From positions 248,001-312,000 of the forward strand of contig CAWKCY010000016.1 in assembly GCA_963848195.1 (NCBI GenBank): DNA of 64,000 bases, in the 5' to 3' direction. Both the position numbers and the translations under genes were made by a program. The DNA comes from CAVQBP01 sp963848195 (GTDB lineage: Bacteria; Bacteroidota; Ignavibacteria; Ignavibacteriales; Ignavibacteriaceae). Shown in pieces: positions 56,566-64,000 of the stretch (positions within the stretch are counted from its first letter, which is position 1; every line of letters begins with the position of its first letter). The notes under the pieces are model-generated. The model was given only the letters and a program-made list of their open reading frames with translations. It was not told where the DNA came from and made no database searches.

Positions 56566-57390
56566 TTAATAAAAAGAATGAAAGCTTTGAGACAAAAAAT
56601 TTGTAATCGTAGTTGATAAAATTGCTAGCACAAAACCAATGATAGACAATAAAATTACCTTTTTCCCTCTCCATTTACCCATTATTTTACTTAAAATACC
56701 AACTCCATAAAGTATCCAGACTAATGCTGTTCCTATTAATTTCGGGTCGGCATAAGAAAATTTTGGGAATGCTTTAGGGAGCCATATGATGCCGATAATA
56801 ATGGCAACCGATAGAAGTATAAATCCGATTACTGCGGAATAAAAACTCAGTGTTTCGAGTACCTCGAGATTAGGCAGGCGGTTAAAGATCAGTCCGAATT
56901 TATTAAGCTTTATTTCTTTATAAAGGATTAAATACAAAATTCCATAGACGGCGGAGATGGATATACCTGCATAACCAATCAATGCGCTAAAAACATGGAA
57001 CCCTAAAAGGTGATTTCTTAATACTTCCTTTACTTCGGTTACATCCTGTATAAATAATGAAGATATAACCTGGAATAAAATAGATATAATAATAATGAAA
57101 GGACCTGTACCTCTAATATCGGTCACAAGCTCAAGAATGAAATAAGCAAAACTCACGGAAAAAGCCAGAACAGTAAAGATTTCAAAGACATTGGTAATAG
57201 GCGGATGATCGAAATAAAGGGTCCTTAATATCAAATAAAAAGTATGACATATAAGAGTTAAAAAAAGGAAAAGCCGTTTAGAATGAATGAACTTTTTCCC
57301 TCCTTTTGTAAAATCATACGAATAAATAACGAATGTTATTATATAAAGGAAAGGGAGCAGAATATTAAGGAAATCTATCAGTGACTTCAT
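56566..57390 (-). CDS. CcsA/HemX-type cytochrome c assembly membrane protein
   Basis: The 274 residues contain about eight membrane helices, with a family-like His pair (in FLFLTLICHTFYLI and LLGFHVFSALIGYAG) and a Trp-bearing segment IGIIWLPKAFP, then ADPKLIGTALVWILYG. CcsA-family proteins move or handle heme at the inner membrane for cytochrome c; relatives next to hemA (HemX) influence glutamyl-tRNA reductase levels. It leads the hem cluster, 21 bp before hemA. Which of the two roles applies is not decided here. Confidence 0.88.
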   Translation of the reverse strand: MKSLIDFLNILLPFLYIITFVIYSYDFTKGGKKFIHSKRLFLFLTLICHTFYLILRTLYFDHPPITNVFEIFTVLAFSVSFAYFILELVTDIRGTGPFIIIISILFQVISSLFIQDVTEVKEVLRNHLLGFHVFSALIGYAGISISAVYGILYLILYKEIKLNKFGLIFNRLPNLEVLETLSFYSAVIGFILLSVAIIIGIIWLPKAFPKFSYADPKLIGTALVWILYGVGILSKIMGKWRGKKVILLSIIGFVLAILSTTITNFLSQSFHSFY

Positions 57391-57610
57391 ACCATATAAT
57401 AAATTGACTAATGAGTAGTAAAATTAGAGAAAAGAGTGATAAAGAACAATCCAAATCTGAACTGATAAGTCAGTGCAGGGAGATGGAGGGACGATTTCTC
57501 AAATTTAGGAGGTTTGCTTTTGCTACTGAACTTCCTATCACCCTGAAATTCCATTAAGTTGACATGCCGGTATATATTCTATATATTTGGAGTCCAAATT
57601 TAAAATAAAT

Positions 57611-57683
<73 letters not shown>

Positions 57684-57691
57684 CTAAAAAG

Positions 57692-57730
57692 TTGCGAAAT
57701 CTAATTGGTTTCGCAATCTTTATTTTTTTT
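57692..57730 (+). terminator. Terminator after tRNA-fMet
   Basis: Arms TTGCGAAA (57692-57699) and TTTCGCAA (57709-57716) pair over 8 bp, followed by TCTTTATTTTTTTT. Confidence 0.88.
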
Positions 57731-57780
57731 AACGCTACATATAATCAATTTTTTTACCTCAGTTAACTATTCAAGAGAAA

Positions 57781-57978
57781 TTGAAGAAAAAAATCTCTGC
57801 AATTTTCTCATACTTTAAAATTTTTAACAAACGATGGCGGATGTTTATTAATTCCATGGAGACAAAGGGCAAAAGAATAGATGGTACACAAAAGGAGCAT
57901 AGCATGTTGTTAGGTACAAGGAAGAACCAGCTGGATAAGGTATTAAAAAAAATTGAAAATCTTCGTGAAAAGAAATGA
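57781..57978 (+). CDS. Small basic protein, doubtful
   Basis: The frame of 65 codons starts at TTG 57781 without a ribosome site; in-frame ATGs at 57841 and 57856 give 40-46 residues. The sequence is very basic (GKRIDGTQKEHSMLLGTRKN, ending KIENLREKK). I do not recognise it, and it may be a decayed gene like its neighbours to the right. Confidence 0.3.
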   Translation: MKKKISAIFSYFKIFNKRWRMFINSMETKGKRIDGTQKEHSMLLGTRKNQLDKVLKKIENLREKK

Positions 57979-58358
57979 TTAGAAATTGCAGATAATAATA
58001 ATACTATTGAAGATTAGTAAAAAATTACATTGAATATTTAGAAAAAAATAAAATCTTACTTTAAGTATTCATGATAATTGAAGAATTTATGTGTCTCCCT
58101 TTGGATCCCCTTCATCTCCCCATTAATCCTGGTTAGCTTATAATAAATATATATTTCAAAGAAATAATAGGAGAGAACTAAGGAGAAACAGGAAAATTAG
58201 TTTTGTTCAAAAACGAGGTTGTAGATGCTCTTATTGCCGGAGGAGATGCTTTACTGCCGAGAAAGACTATTTTCTCAACAACTCGAAAAATTCTTTTCAA
58301 TTAAGGAACTAAGATATTTATAAAAACTGCCCCTTTGTTAAACCGTATGATCAAGTTT
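57979..58358. other. Gene-poor decayed stretch
   Basis: No intact gene is present. One plus-strand open run around 58195-58305 (containing VVDALIAGGDALLPRK) has an in-frame stop before a second short run and no start. It may be a remnant. I cannot name its family. Confidence 0.4.
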
Positions 58359-58550
58359 TTAAAATAAAAATTCAGTTGATAAAGAAAAATTTCTGATTGG
58401 AGCAATGTTGGCTATAAGTTCAATATAATTGTAGTTGAGGGCGTTATTCACATTAAAAAATATTCTTGCAGGGAAGCCAAGGTCAGAAAAATTGTAGCCT
58501 GCCCTGAAATCTAGAACATATACCGGGACCCTTACCCTTCCATCCTTAAT
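58359..58550 (-). pseudogene. Remnant: C-terminal end of a TonB-dependent outer-membrane receptor
   Basis: A minus-strand frame of about 60 codons ends at 58359. It reads DGRVRVPVYVLDFRAGYNF, SDLGFPARIFFNVNNALNYN, YIELIANIAPIRNF and SLSTEFLF, matching the last barrel strands of TonB-dependent receptors (terminal Phe, Asn-rich INNVFN-like loop). A stop closes the frame at about 58554, so the rest of the receptor is gone. The remnant overlaps the broken end of a Rossmann-type gene, which points to a deletion that joined two genes. Confidence 0.7.
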
Positions 58551-58744
58551 GTTTCAGGTTTCATTATATCGCCTTTAACAATCTTAAGATTAGGATGTAC
58601 AATTGTTAATTTTGACGGTGTTCGTAAAATTGATGTTACATGATGGTTGTATTTTAAGGCCGTCTTTACTGTTTGAAAACCAATTCCTCCACTTGCACCC
58701 AACACTGCTAAATTGTAAATGGGTATGTTTAAATCATTCTTCAT
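58532..58744 (-). pseudogene. Remnant: N-terminal part of an NAD(P)-binding Rossmann protein
   Basis: The frame of 70 codons starts at MKNDLNIPIYNLAVLGASGG with the nucleotide-binding GASGGIG motif, then TSILRTPSKL and KIVKGDIMKPETL. Whole members of this NmrA/SDR-like family have over 200 residues. Similarity stops near 58545, where the receptor remnant begins in another frame. Confidence 0.7.
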
Positions 58745-58750
58745 TTTATC

Positions 58751-59148
58751 TTATTTCTTTGAATATTTTTTTGACTCTCTAATCGTAATTAATTCTTGTT
58801 TATATACATACTGTACACAGATTACAATAATTATAAAATCTACAGACACAAAAGGTATTTTAGATAGCGGGTCATAACTTCATATATGAGCGATCAATGC
58901 TGAAATCATAGCAATTCCAAAACCGGAGTAAACCCATTCTTTAACTCGTGCCGGTGTTAGCGGAATTAAAAACAATGTTGCCCCACTAACCTTTGCAATA
59001 AATAGTTCGAACCTAAAGGAGTCTGGAAATCCTAAAAGTCTTAAAGCATGTGCATGTGTGAAAGTATAGAACGCACTAAATAGCATAAAAAGACTTATCC
59101 ATACTTTAGCAGCACAATAAAGAAATTTATTTTTTTTGTTGTATTCAT
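58751..59148 (-). pseudogene. DoxX-family membrane protein, broken by a frameshift and a stop codon
   Basis: The core (59086-58883) reads HALRLLGFPDSFRFELFIAK, then ATLFLIPLTPARVKEWVYSG and ISALIAHI, typical of the DoxX group. A TGA at 58880-58882 interrupts it right after AHI, and beyond it the same frame continues with SYDPLSKIPFVSVDFIIIVI to a stop at 58751. Upstream, ATG 59148 (AGAGG before it) reads MNTTKK and then needs a one-base shift in an A8 run to reach NKFLYCAAKVWISLF. Two lesions argue for a true pseudogene. Confidence 0.75.
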
Positions 59149-59634
59149 TTGTTACCTCTGAGAATTCATTAATTAACCGCTTAACTTATGAGAAAAAACT
59201 TTTCAGAATATTTATACCAAATCAAGTTCTATCTCTTCGTTAGCCACTATAATTGAAGCGGTTTTCATTTTTACTCCTTAATTTTTTCATTATCCTTTTA
59301 ACAAAAATGAATAATTGTCTTATATACATTTTCATTTCGTTCATAAGACATGATTCTCTTTTATTTTGTGACATCCTTTTTAATGAAAAATTTTGTCACA
59401 AAAGTGTGAGCTAAATTGTCTTATGTTTTGAAGTAATTAAAGGATATTTGTATTTATGAATAAAAATGGACAATTATTTGAAAACAAAATTGCAAACATT
59501 TATGCTCAAGGAAATCCGATTAAGTTAAAGAATGTGAGTTAATGGAATAAACAAACTTTTTATTAATATCATTTTTAAATTCGTTAAATCATTATAGAGA
59601 AATAATATTAAGGATAGCATTATTTTTTATCTCT
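59149..59634. other. Gap with nested inverted repeats and two tiny start-like ORFs
   Basis: The minus-strand ATG at 59269 has a good AAGGAG site but stops after 18 codons (MKTASIIVANEEIELDLV). The plus-strand ATG at 59458 opens a 28-codon frame (ending IKLKNVS). Between them are three TGTCTTAT(G) copies (59316, 59342 inverted, 59417) and the pair TTTTGTGAC/GTCACAAAA (59364-59372 and 59395-59403). This looks like a divergent operator region whose genes have decayed. Confidence 0.45.
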
Positions 59635-60498
59635 TTACTTTATTCTTATAGATTCTTTATAAAAGTCTTCCAATTTATGCATGCCATATTCCGGTGCAGT
59701 CATATCAACAGAAAGAATTGTAAGGACGAATTCGATAGGTCCATAGATTTTTTGACTTAAGAATATTTTGATAAAGCTTAGTATAAATTTTCTTACCCAA
59801 TCCGGGATATAGGTAATTTTTGTTTTTTTATTCAGTACTTTAAAAGCGATGTTTGCCATTTCATTTTGTGTAAAAGTTTGAGGACCACCGATATTTAGTT
59901 CCTTTTCAGTTAATTTTATTGACTCAACAATCTTTTTTGCCAGATCTTCTCCATGAATTGGGTTCATTTTAATACTCCCATTCCCGAATAAAAAAACCTT
60001 ACCTTTGTTTGCCATGTTAAATATTTCTAAAATATCTGAATAGAAACCGCTAGGTCTAATGATGCAATATTCTAATCCAGATAATTTAAGCTCGTCTACA
60101 AATTTTTCTTTTGCCTCACATATTTTTAATGCTCTTAACCTTGTACCGTTAAGTACGGAAACATAAATAAACTTTTTTACGCCACTTCTTTTCGCTTCAT
60201 CCAGTATGTTTTTATTTGCCTGGTAATCGACGTCCATATAAGTAAGGCCGTCTTTTTGCCTGGTTATTCCTACAGTAGAAATGACCGTATCGAAGTCTTC
60301 ACAGCAGCCTTTAATAGATTCGGGATTTGTTATTTCCGCATTAAAAACCTCACCGGCCTCAATATTCTTTTGCTTTAACCTTTTAGGATCACGAACCAGT
60401 ACTTTAACCGGCAAGCCTCTTAATTTTAATTCTTCTAATATGAAGCTGCCTAAGTATCCAGTAGCTCCGGCTAATAATATTTTTTTATTTGATTCCAT
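59635..60498 (-). CDS. NAD(P)-binding NmrA/atypical SDR-family protein
   Basis: The 287 residues open with the Rossmann motif ILLAGATGYLGSFILEEL (TGxxGxxG). They continue with KVLVRDPKRLKQKNIEAGEV, VISTVGITR and the YIII-type IIRPSGFYSDI segment seen in atypical SDRs (NmrA-like and NDUFA9-like). There is no catalytic YxxxK, so an oxidoreductase function is uncertain. It stands alone. The C-terminal segment VRKFILSFIKIFL may touch the membrane. Confidence 0.85.
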   Translation of the reverse strand: MESNKKILLAGATGYLGSFILEELKLRGLPVKVLVRDPKRLKQKNIEAGEVFNAEITNPESIKGCCEDFDTVISTVGITRQKDGLTYMDVDYQANKNILDEAKRSGVKKFIYVSVLNGTRLRALKICEAKEKFVDELKLSGLEYCIIRPSGFYSDILEIFNMANKGKVFLFGNGSIKMNPIHGEDLAKKIVESIKLTEKELNIGGPQTFTQNEMANIAFKVLNKKTKITYIPDWVRKFILSFIKIFLSQKIYGPIEFVLTILSVDMTAPEYGMHKLEDFYKESIRIK

Positions 60499-60738
60499 TT
60501 TAGACAGTTACTTATTTTATACTATCGATCACATTACTAAATTCTCTACGAACATTTATTGCACAAGCAGGGTTTATTCTGCTTCATTAAATCAATTATC
60601 ATTTAATCAAAACAAATCTAAGTTTGTATGGAAAGAGAGTATAGTAAATTTTAGACAGTACTTCTGATTTGTTAAGTTTGTTACTAATGTGAAGGTCTGC
60701 TACAGGTCTTTCATATAAAAAAATAGGAAAGAATATTT

Positions 60739-60966
60739 TTGAGAGAGATAGTGTTTGAAGATATCCTGTTTAACAAATGGGAGAAATCTAAAAGAATTAC
60801 ATTTCCAAATTTGAAACCATCTACTAAAATGATATCTATTCGATTACCCGAAAGTATGTTAGAGGAGATAAAATCTTTGGCAAATAAGCGGGATGTTCCG
60901 TATCAATCATTGATAAAGATCATATTAAAAGAAAGAATAGATAGCGAACTCAGAATAAATTTATAG
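60739..60966 (+). CDS. BrnA/CopG-type antitoxin-like protein without a visible toxin
   Basis: The 75 residues end in STKMISIRLPESMLEEIKSL, then ANKRDVPYQSLIKIILKERI, the ribbon-helix-helix of CopG-type antitoxins such as BrnA. The start is TTG at 60739 with AGGAAAG about 8 bases before it. BrnA is normally preceded by the BrnT toxin, but the 240 bp upstream show no BrnT frame. It may be a solitary repressor or the remainder of a lost pair. Confidence 0.65.
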   Translation: MREIVFEDILFNKWEKSKRITFPNLKPSTKMISIRLPESMLEEIKSLANKRDVPYQSLIKIILKERIDSELRINL

Positions 60967-61028
60967 TTAAAAAGGGGAGTTTGGGGAACGATAAGGACCT
61001 TGTTGATGTTAGTAATGATCCAAAAAAA

Positions 61029-63470
61029 TCAATCTATAATCAAATAGCTCCCCTTAAAATCCTGGTTGCGAACTTCAATCACTGCTTTTTTATTTCCATC
61101 GGGTTTAAATTCTATCTGTGCTTTACCATTTGCGGCTTCTATTATTGAACTTCCAGTTGTTATTCCTAAATTTTCTATTAATTTCCCGGACATATTAGAA
61201 GAAAAATACATTCGCTTGCTGTAATCAAGGCACCTTTGCCCATCTTTATCAACAACAATTGCAGTAATTAAATAGTCTCCATTTGGCAGCTTACTTGATA
61301 ATAATTTAATATCATCCGGTGTAGCGGCTTTTTTGTAAGTGTAATTAACTGTTAAGGTATCAGCTGCTACTAGCTTTTTATTATAATATCCAATTGCTTT
61401 TAATTTATTTGAACCTTCATTAAAGCTTACTTGCCAGCTTAACCCGCTTGCCGGAAATTTTTTAATGTCTTTATCTTTTTTGCCGAGACTTGTTCCATTA
61501 ATAAATAATTCAACTGTATCACAATTGCTGTAAACACGTATTTCTCTTTTGACATTTTTAGGGCCGCTGCGTTCTATCCATGTATGGCTTTCGATATAAC
61601 AGAACTCAGGTTTCTTTGTCCAGTAACTTTTAAAAACATAATAAGCATCTTTCGGATGGCCTTCTCTATCAACTAATCCTTTTAAATTCATATATGGAAT
61701 TGCATTCTCCGGACGAAGCGGTGTTGGAAAATCTTTAAAAGCCCACTGAACGTTTCCGGCAAATGTTGTTGTTTGCATAGTATATCTTAAATGCCAATCA
61801 AATAAATCAACTATATAATTTTCACTCCAATCACTTATGTTTGCAATATTTGAGACATGAACTTTATTTACTTTCTCATCCCATTCATCCGGATTTAAAA
61901 TGCCTTCACCAGTAATTGGATTTTCATTATGCCTGCCAAGCAAGCTTGAACCGCCATATTCTACATGTAAAAGATGAGTGTATTTTTTCTGAGCATCTTC
62001 AATAGCTTTCTGATAATTTTTATAAACTCCCGAATACCAACCAGCCCAAATTGACGGGGAGAAGACATCAACGATTTTTGCAGCACCTTGATATTTCCGG
62101 GCTGCTGTTAATCTTGCCGGATTAATTTTGTGAGCAATATTATTTAAGACTTTTAAAAAAGCATTCAGGGAGTCTTCATTGCTGCCGTTTGGAAAGTCCG
62201 GGAGCCAGTCAAGCTCATTTCCCAGGGACTGTATAATAATACTTGGATGATTAAAGTTTTGATTTATTTGCTCTATCAACAATCTTTTTGTATTTGATTT
62301 CCATTCTTCTTTTCCCATACCGCCGCGGCACCATGGAAGTTCATCCCAAACTAAAATTCCTAATTCATCACAAGACTTATAAACAAGCGGGCTTTGAGGA
62401 TAATGAGCAAGTCGTACAAAATTAGCACCCATATCCTTTATCATTCTCATGTCTTTTAATTGAAGACTGTCGGGCATTGCCTCTCCATAGCCGGCATAAT
62501 CTTCATGGCGATGTGTACCTTTGATTAATAATTTTTTACCATTCAAATAAAATGCACCGTGATTTTTAAATTCATACCATCGGTAACCAATTTCATCACT
62601 CGTTGAATCGATTAATTTATTATCTTCTTCCAAATTTAATATTACTTTGTAAAGATTTGGTTTATCGGTTGACCAAAGTTCCGTATTTTTAAGCTTATTA
62701 AAGTTTAATGAAATTAAATTATCACCTTTAATTAATTTATTTTCATCTTTTGCTTCATCTACAGCTTTGCCTTCCGGATTAATTAAGCTTGCTTTAAGAA
62801 TAACATTAGATTCATTCAAGCAAATTATATGCGCTTCTATTTTTGTATCTGCAGATGATTCATTCACATTGGAAATAATTGCATGAAAATTTTTAATATA
62901 GTTTAGGGGAACAACTTTCAGCCAAACGTTTCTCACAATGCCGCCATAAATACAGAAATCAGATTTTTGTGAAGGGATAATATTTGGATTATATGAATTA
63001 TCTACCCTAACATTAATTACATTTTCACTTCCCTCTATTATAAAAGGTGTAATATCTATTTCAAATCCAACATATCCGCCGACATGCTTTCCAGCGAGTT
63101 TATTATTAACATAAACTTCGGTGGTTATATTTGAACCTTCAAAATAAAGTATAAGGTTTTGATTGCGGCTTAACTCAGGAATATAAATATTTTTCTGATA
63201 CCAGCTTGCATCTCTTCGATAACCCGGTTCGGCATCAACATTGTCATATTGATTCCAGGTATGTGGAAGATTTATTTTTTCCCATTTTTTATCAGATAGG
63301 TGAATTTCATTTATATCTTTTATATTATTTTCAAGATATGACCAATCATCATCTATATTATAAATTTGCCTTCCGCTTTTATTTTCTATAAAATATTTTG
63401 AATTGGGAGATTGAGAAAACAGAGAGACAGTTAAGATTAGGATGGCAAATAAAGATTTCAAAAGCGACAT
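61029..63470 (-). CDS. Secreted glycoside hydrolase family 2 (beta-galactosidase-like)
   Basis: The 813 residues start with a signal peptide (MSLLKSLFAILILTVSLFS). GH2 layout follows: an N-terminal sugar-binding domain (HTWNQYDNVDAEPGYRRDAS; FEGSNITTEVYVN), an immunoglobulin-like domain, and a TIM-barrel core with RLAHYPQSPLVYK. The acid/base Glu is at 419 (LGNELDW) and the probable nucleophile Glu at 504 (HVEYGGSS). C-terminal beta domains complete it. GH2 members cleave beta-galactosides, -mannosides or -glucuronides; the exact substrate is open. It is divergent from a GH29 fucosidase, so the pair probably degrades a fucosylated glycan outside the cytoplasm. Confidence 0.92.
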   Translation of the reverse strand: MSLLKSLFAILILTVSLFSQSPNSKYFIENKSGRQIYNIDDDWSYLENNIKDINEIHLSDKKWEKINLPHTWNQYDNVDAEPGYRRDASWYQKNIYIPELSRNQNLILYFEGSNITTEVYVNNKLAGKHVGGYVGFEIDITPFIIEGSENVINVRVDNSYNPNIIPSQKSDFCIYGGIVRNVWLKVVPLNYIKNFHAIISNVNESSADTKIEAHIICLNESNVILKASLINPEGKAVDEAKDENKLIKGDNLISLNFNKLKNTELWSTDKPNLYKVILNLEEDNKLIDSTSDEIGYRWYEFKNHGAFYLNGKKLLIKGTHRHEDYAGYGEAMPDSLQLKDMRMIKDMGANFVRLAHYPQSPLVYKSCDELGILVWDELPWCRGGMGKEEWKSNTKRLLIEQINQNFNHPSIIIQSLGNELDWLPDFPNGSNEDSLNAFLKVLNNIAHKINPARLTAARKYQGAAKIVDVFSPSIWAGWYSGVYKNYQKAIEDAQKKYTHLLHVEYGGSSLLGRHNENPITGEGILNPDEWDEKVNKVHVSNIANISDWSENYIVDLFDWHLRYTMQTTTFAGNVQWAFKDFPTPLRPENAIPYMNLKGLVDREGHPKDAYYVFKSYWTKKPEFCYIESHTWIERSGPKNVKREIRVYSNCDTVELFINGTSLGKKDKDIKKFPASGLSWQVSFNEGSNKLKAIGYYNKKLVAADTLTVNYTYKKAATPDDIKLLSSKLPNGDYLITAIVVDKDGQRCLDYSKRMYFSSNMSGKLIENLGITTGSSIIEAANGKAQIEFKPDGNKKAVIEVRNQDFKGSYLIID

Positions 63471-63613
63471 TTGTTTTCCGTAATAAATGTTAAATCAGAA
63501 TTAGTGTAAATTAAAATTTAGTTTATCCATAAGATAGGCTGGCGAATAAAAAAGTTTCTTAATATCTCTCTTTGTCTTTTTTTTTAAAATATTTTTATAT
63601 TTTTGTAAAATGA

Positions 63614-63623
63614 TAAACGTTTA
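63614..63623. promoter_or_regulatory. Palindrome TAAACGTTTA between divergent glycosidase genes
   Basis: A 10-bp perfect palindrome with central CG, the shape of LacI-family operators, in the 229-bp shared upstream region. GTGTAAATTAAAA occurs on both sides (63503 and 63631) as a 13-bp direct repeat. Confidence 0.4.
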
Positions 63624-63699
63624 ACATTATGTGTAAATTAAAAAATATGAAGGATTGAAGCAATTCTATAATTATAAATATTTTTGTAATGGAGTAATA

Positions 63700-64000
63700 A
63701 TGAAATATTTTTTAACCGGTTTACTTTTAATTTTTATGCTGCAGCTCAATTGGGGACAAGAAACCTCCAAAGATAAAAGAATGAAGTGGTGGCGTGAAGC
63801 TAAATTTGGAATGTTCATTCATTGGGGAGATTATTCATTGCTTGCCGGAGTTTATAAAGGGCATCAAATGAGGCGAGGCGGCGCTGAGTGGATTATGAAT
63901 CGAATGAAAATTCCGGTTAAAGAATATCAGCAGTATGCAAAAAAATTTAACCCAACAAAATATGATGCTGATGCCTGGGTAAAGATGGCTAAAGAAGCCG
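63700..64000 (+). CDS. Alpha-L-fucosidase, GH29 (3' end missing)
   Basis: The first 100 codons are present. The signal peptide is MKYFLTGLLLIFMLQLNWG. The start of the catalytic domain is WWREAKFGMFIHWGDYSLLA, the family's conserved His-Trp-Gly motif near the N-terminus, and YAKKFNPTKYDADAWVKMAK, where the FNPTKYDAxxW motif is typical. GH29 enzymes remove terminal L-fucose. GGAG lies before the ATG at 63700. The nucleophile Asp would be beyond the window. It pairs with the divergent GH2 gene. Confidence 0.9.
   Translation, partial: MKYFLTGLLLIFMLQLNWGQETSKDKRMKWWREAKFGMFIHWGDYSLLAGVYKGHQMRRGGAEWIMNRMKIPVKEYQQYAKKFNPTKYDADAWVKMAKEA

Overview
The window is AT-rich, densely packed bacterial DNA. 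Three secreted proteins end in C-terminal domains carrying the NYPNPFNPST motif, the type IX secretion (Por) sorting signal typical of Ignavibacteria and relatives in the Bacteroidota/Chlorobi group. A promoter element of the Bacteroidota form TAnnTTTG sits before the phosphate operon. Membership in Ignavibacteria or a close relative is an inference. It would be settled by a phylogeny of MnmG, ClpB or Mfd.

Layout. Bases 1-8100 hold the end of a patatin/BamA fusion, a small helical-repeat protein, and a phosphate uptake operon (porin, pstS, pstC, pstA, pstB) behind five 11-bp-spaced Pho-box repeats. Bases 8.5-19.4 kb hold a dCMP deaminase, a lactate-utilisation-type pair (LUD protein with a frameshift, then a large Fe-S fusion), an SPFH/unknown/ribbon-helix-helix trio, a DUF1003 protein, a glyoxalase-family protein and glycogen phosphorylase. 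Bases 19.6-29.5 kb carry secreted or surface proteins, including a metzincin-like protease and a repeat protein, plus a membrane adenylate cyclase and a SCO1-like protein. Bases 30-36 kb are a minus-strand chaperone cluster (hsp20, dnaJ-like, htpG, clpB).

Bases 36.1-38.1 kb are a gene-poor strand switch with REP-like GC-rich palindromes around a DUF559 endonuclease-like gene. Bases 38.1-47 kb hold mnmE, mnmG, rsmG, murQ and mfd on the plus strand, with two parS-like sites on either side of the mnmE-mnmG gap, so the area may be origin-proximal. Two lipoproteins follow. Bases 48.7-57.4 kb are a minus-strand tetrapyrrole cluster (cytochrome c assembly protein, hemA, hemC, a TetR-HemD fusion, hemE, hemY-type oxidase, hemB). 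An initiator tRNA follows, then a decayed stretch with remnants of a TonB-dependent receptor, a Rossmann protein and a DoxX protein. The window ends with an NAD(P)-binding protein, a lone antitoxin-like protein, and a divergent pair of secreted glycosidases (GH2 and the start of a GH29 fucosidase).

What stands out: the TetR-HemD fusion with a 20-bp inverted repeat upstream, the DUF559/palindrome locus, the parS-like pair, the Pho-box array, the LutB-type fusion that has lost part of its CCG cysteines, and three reading-frame breaks at A-runs (pstC, the LUD gene, the doxX remnant). Those breaks are either real mutations or homopolymer sequencing errors.
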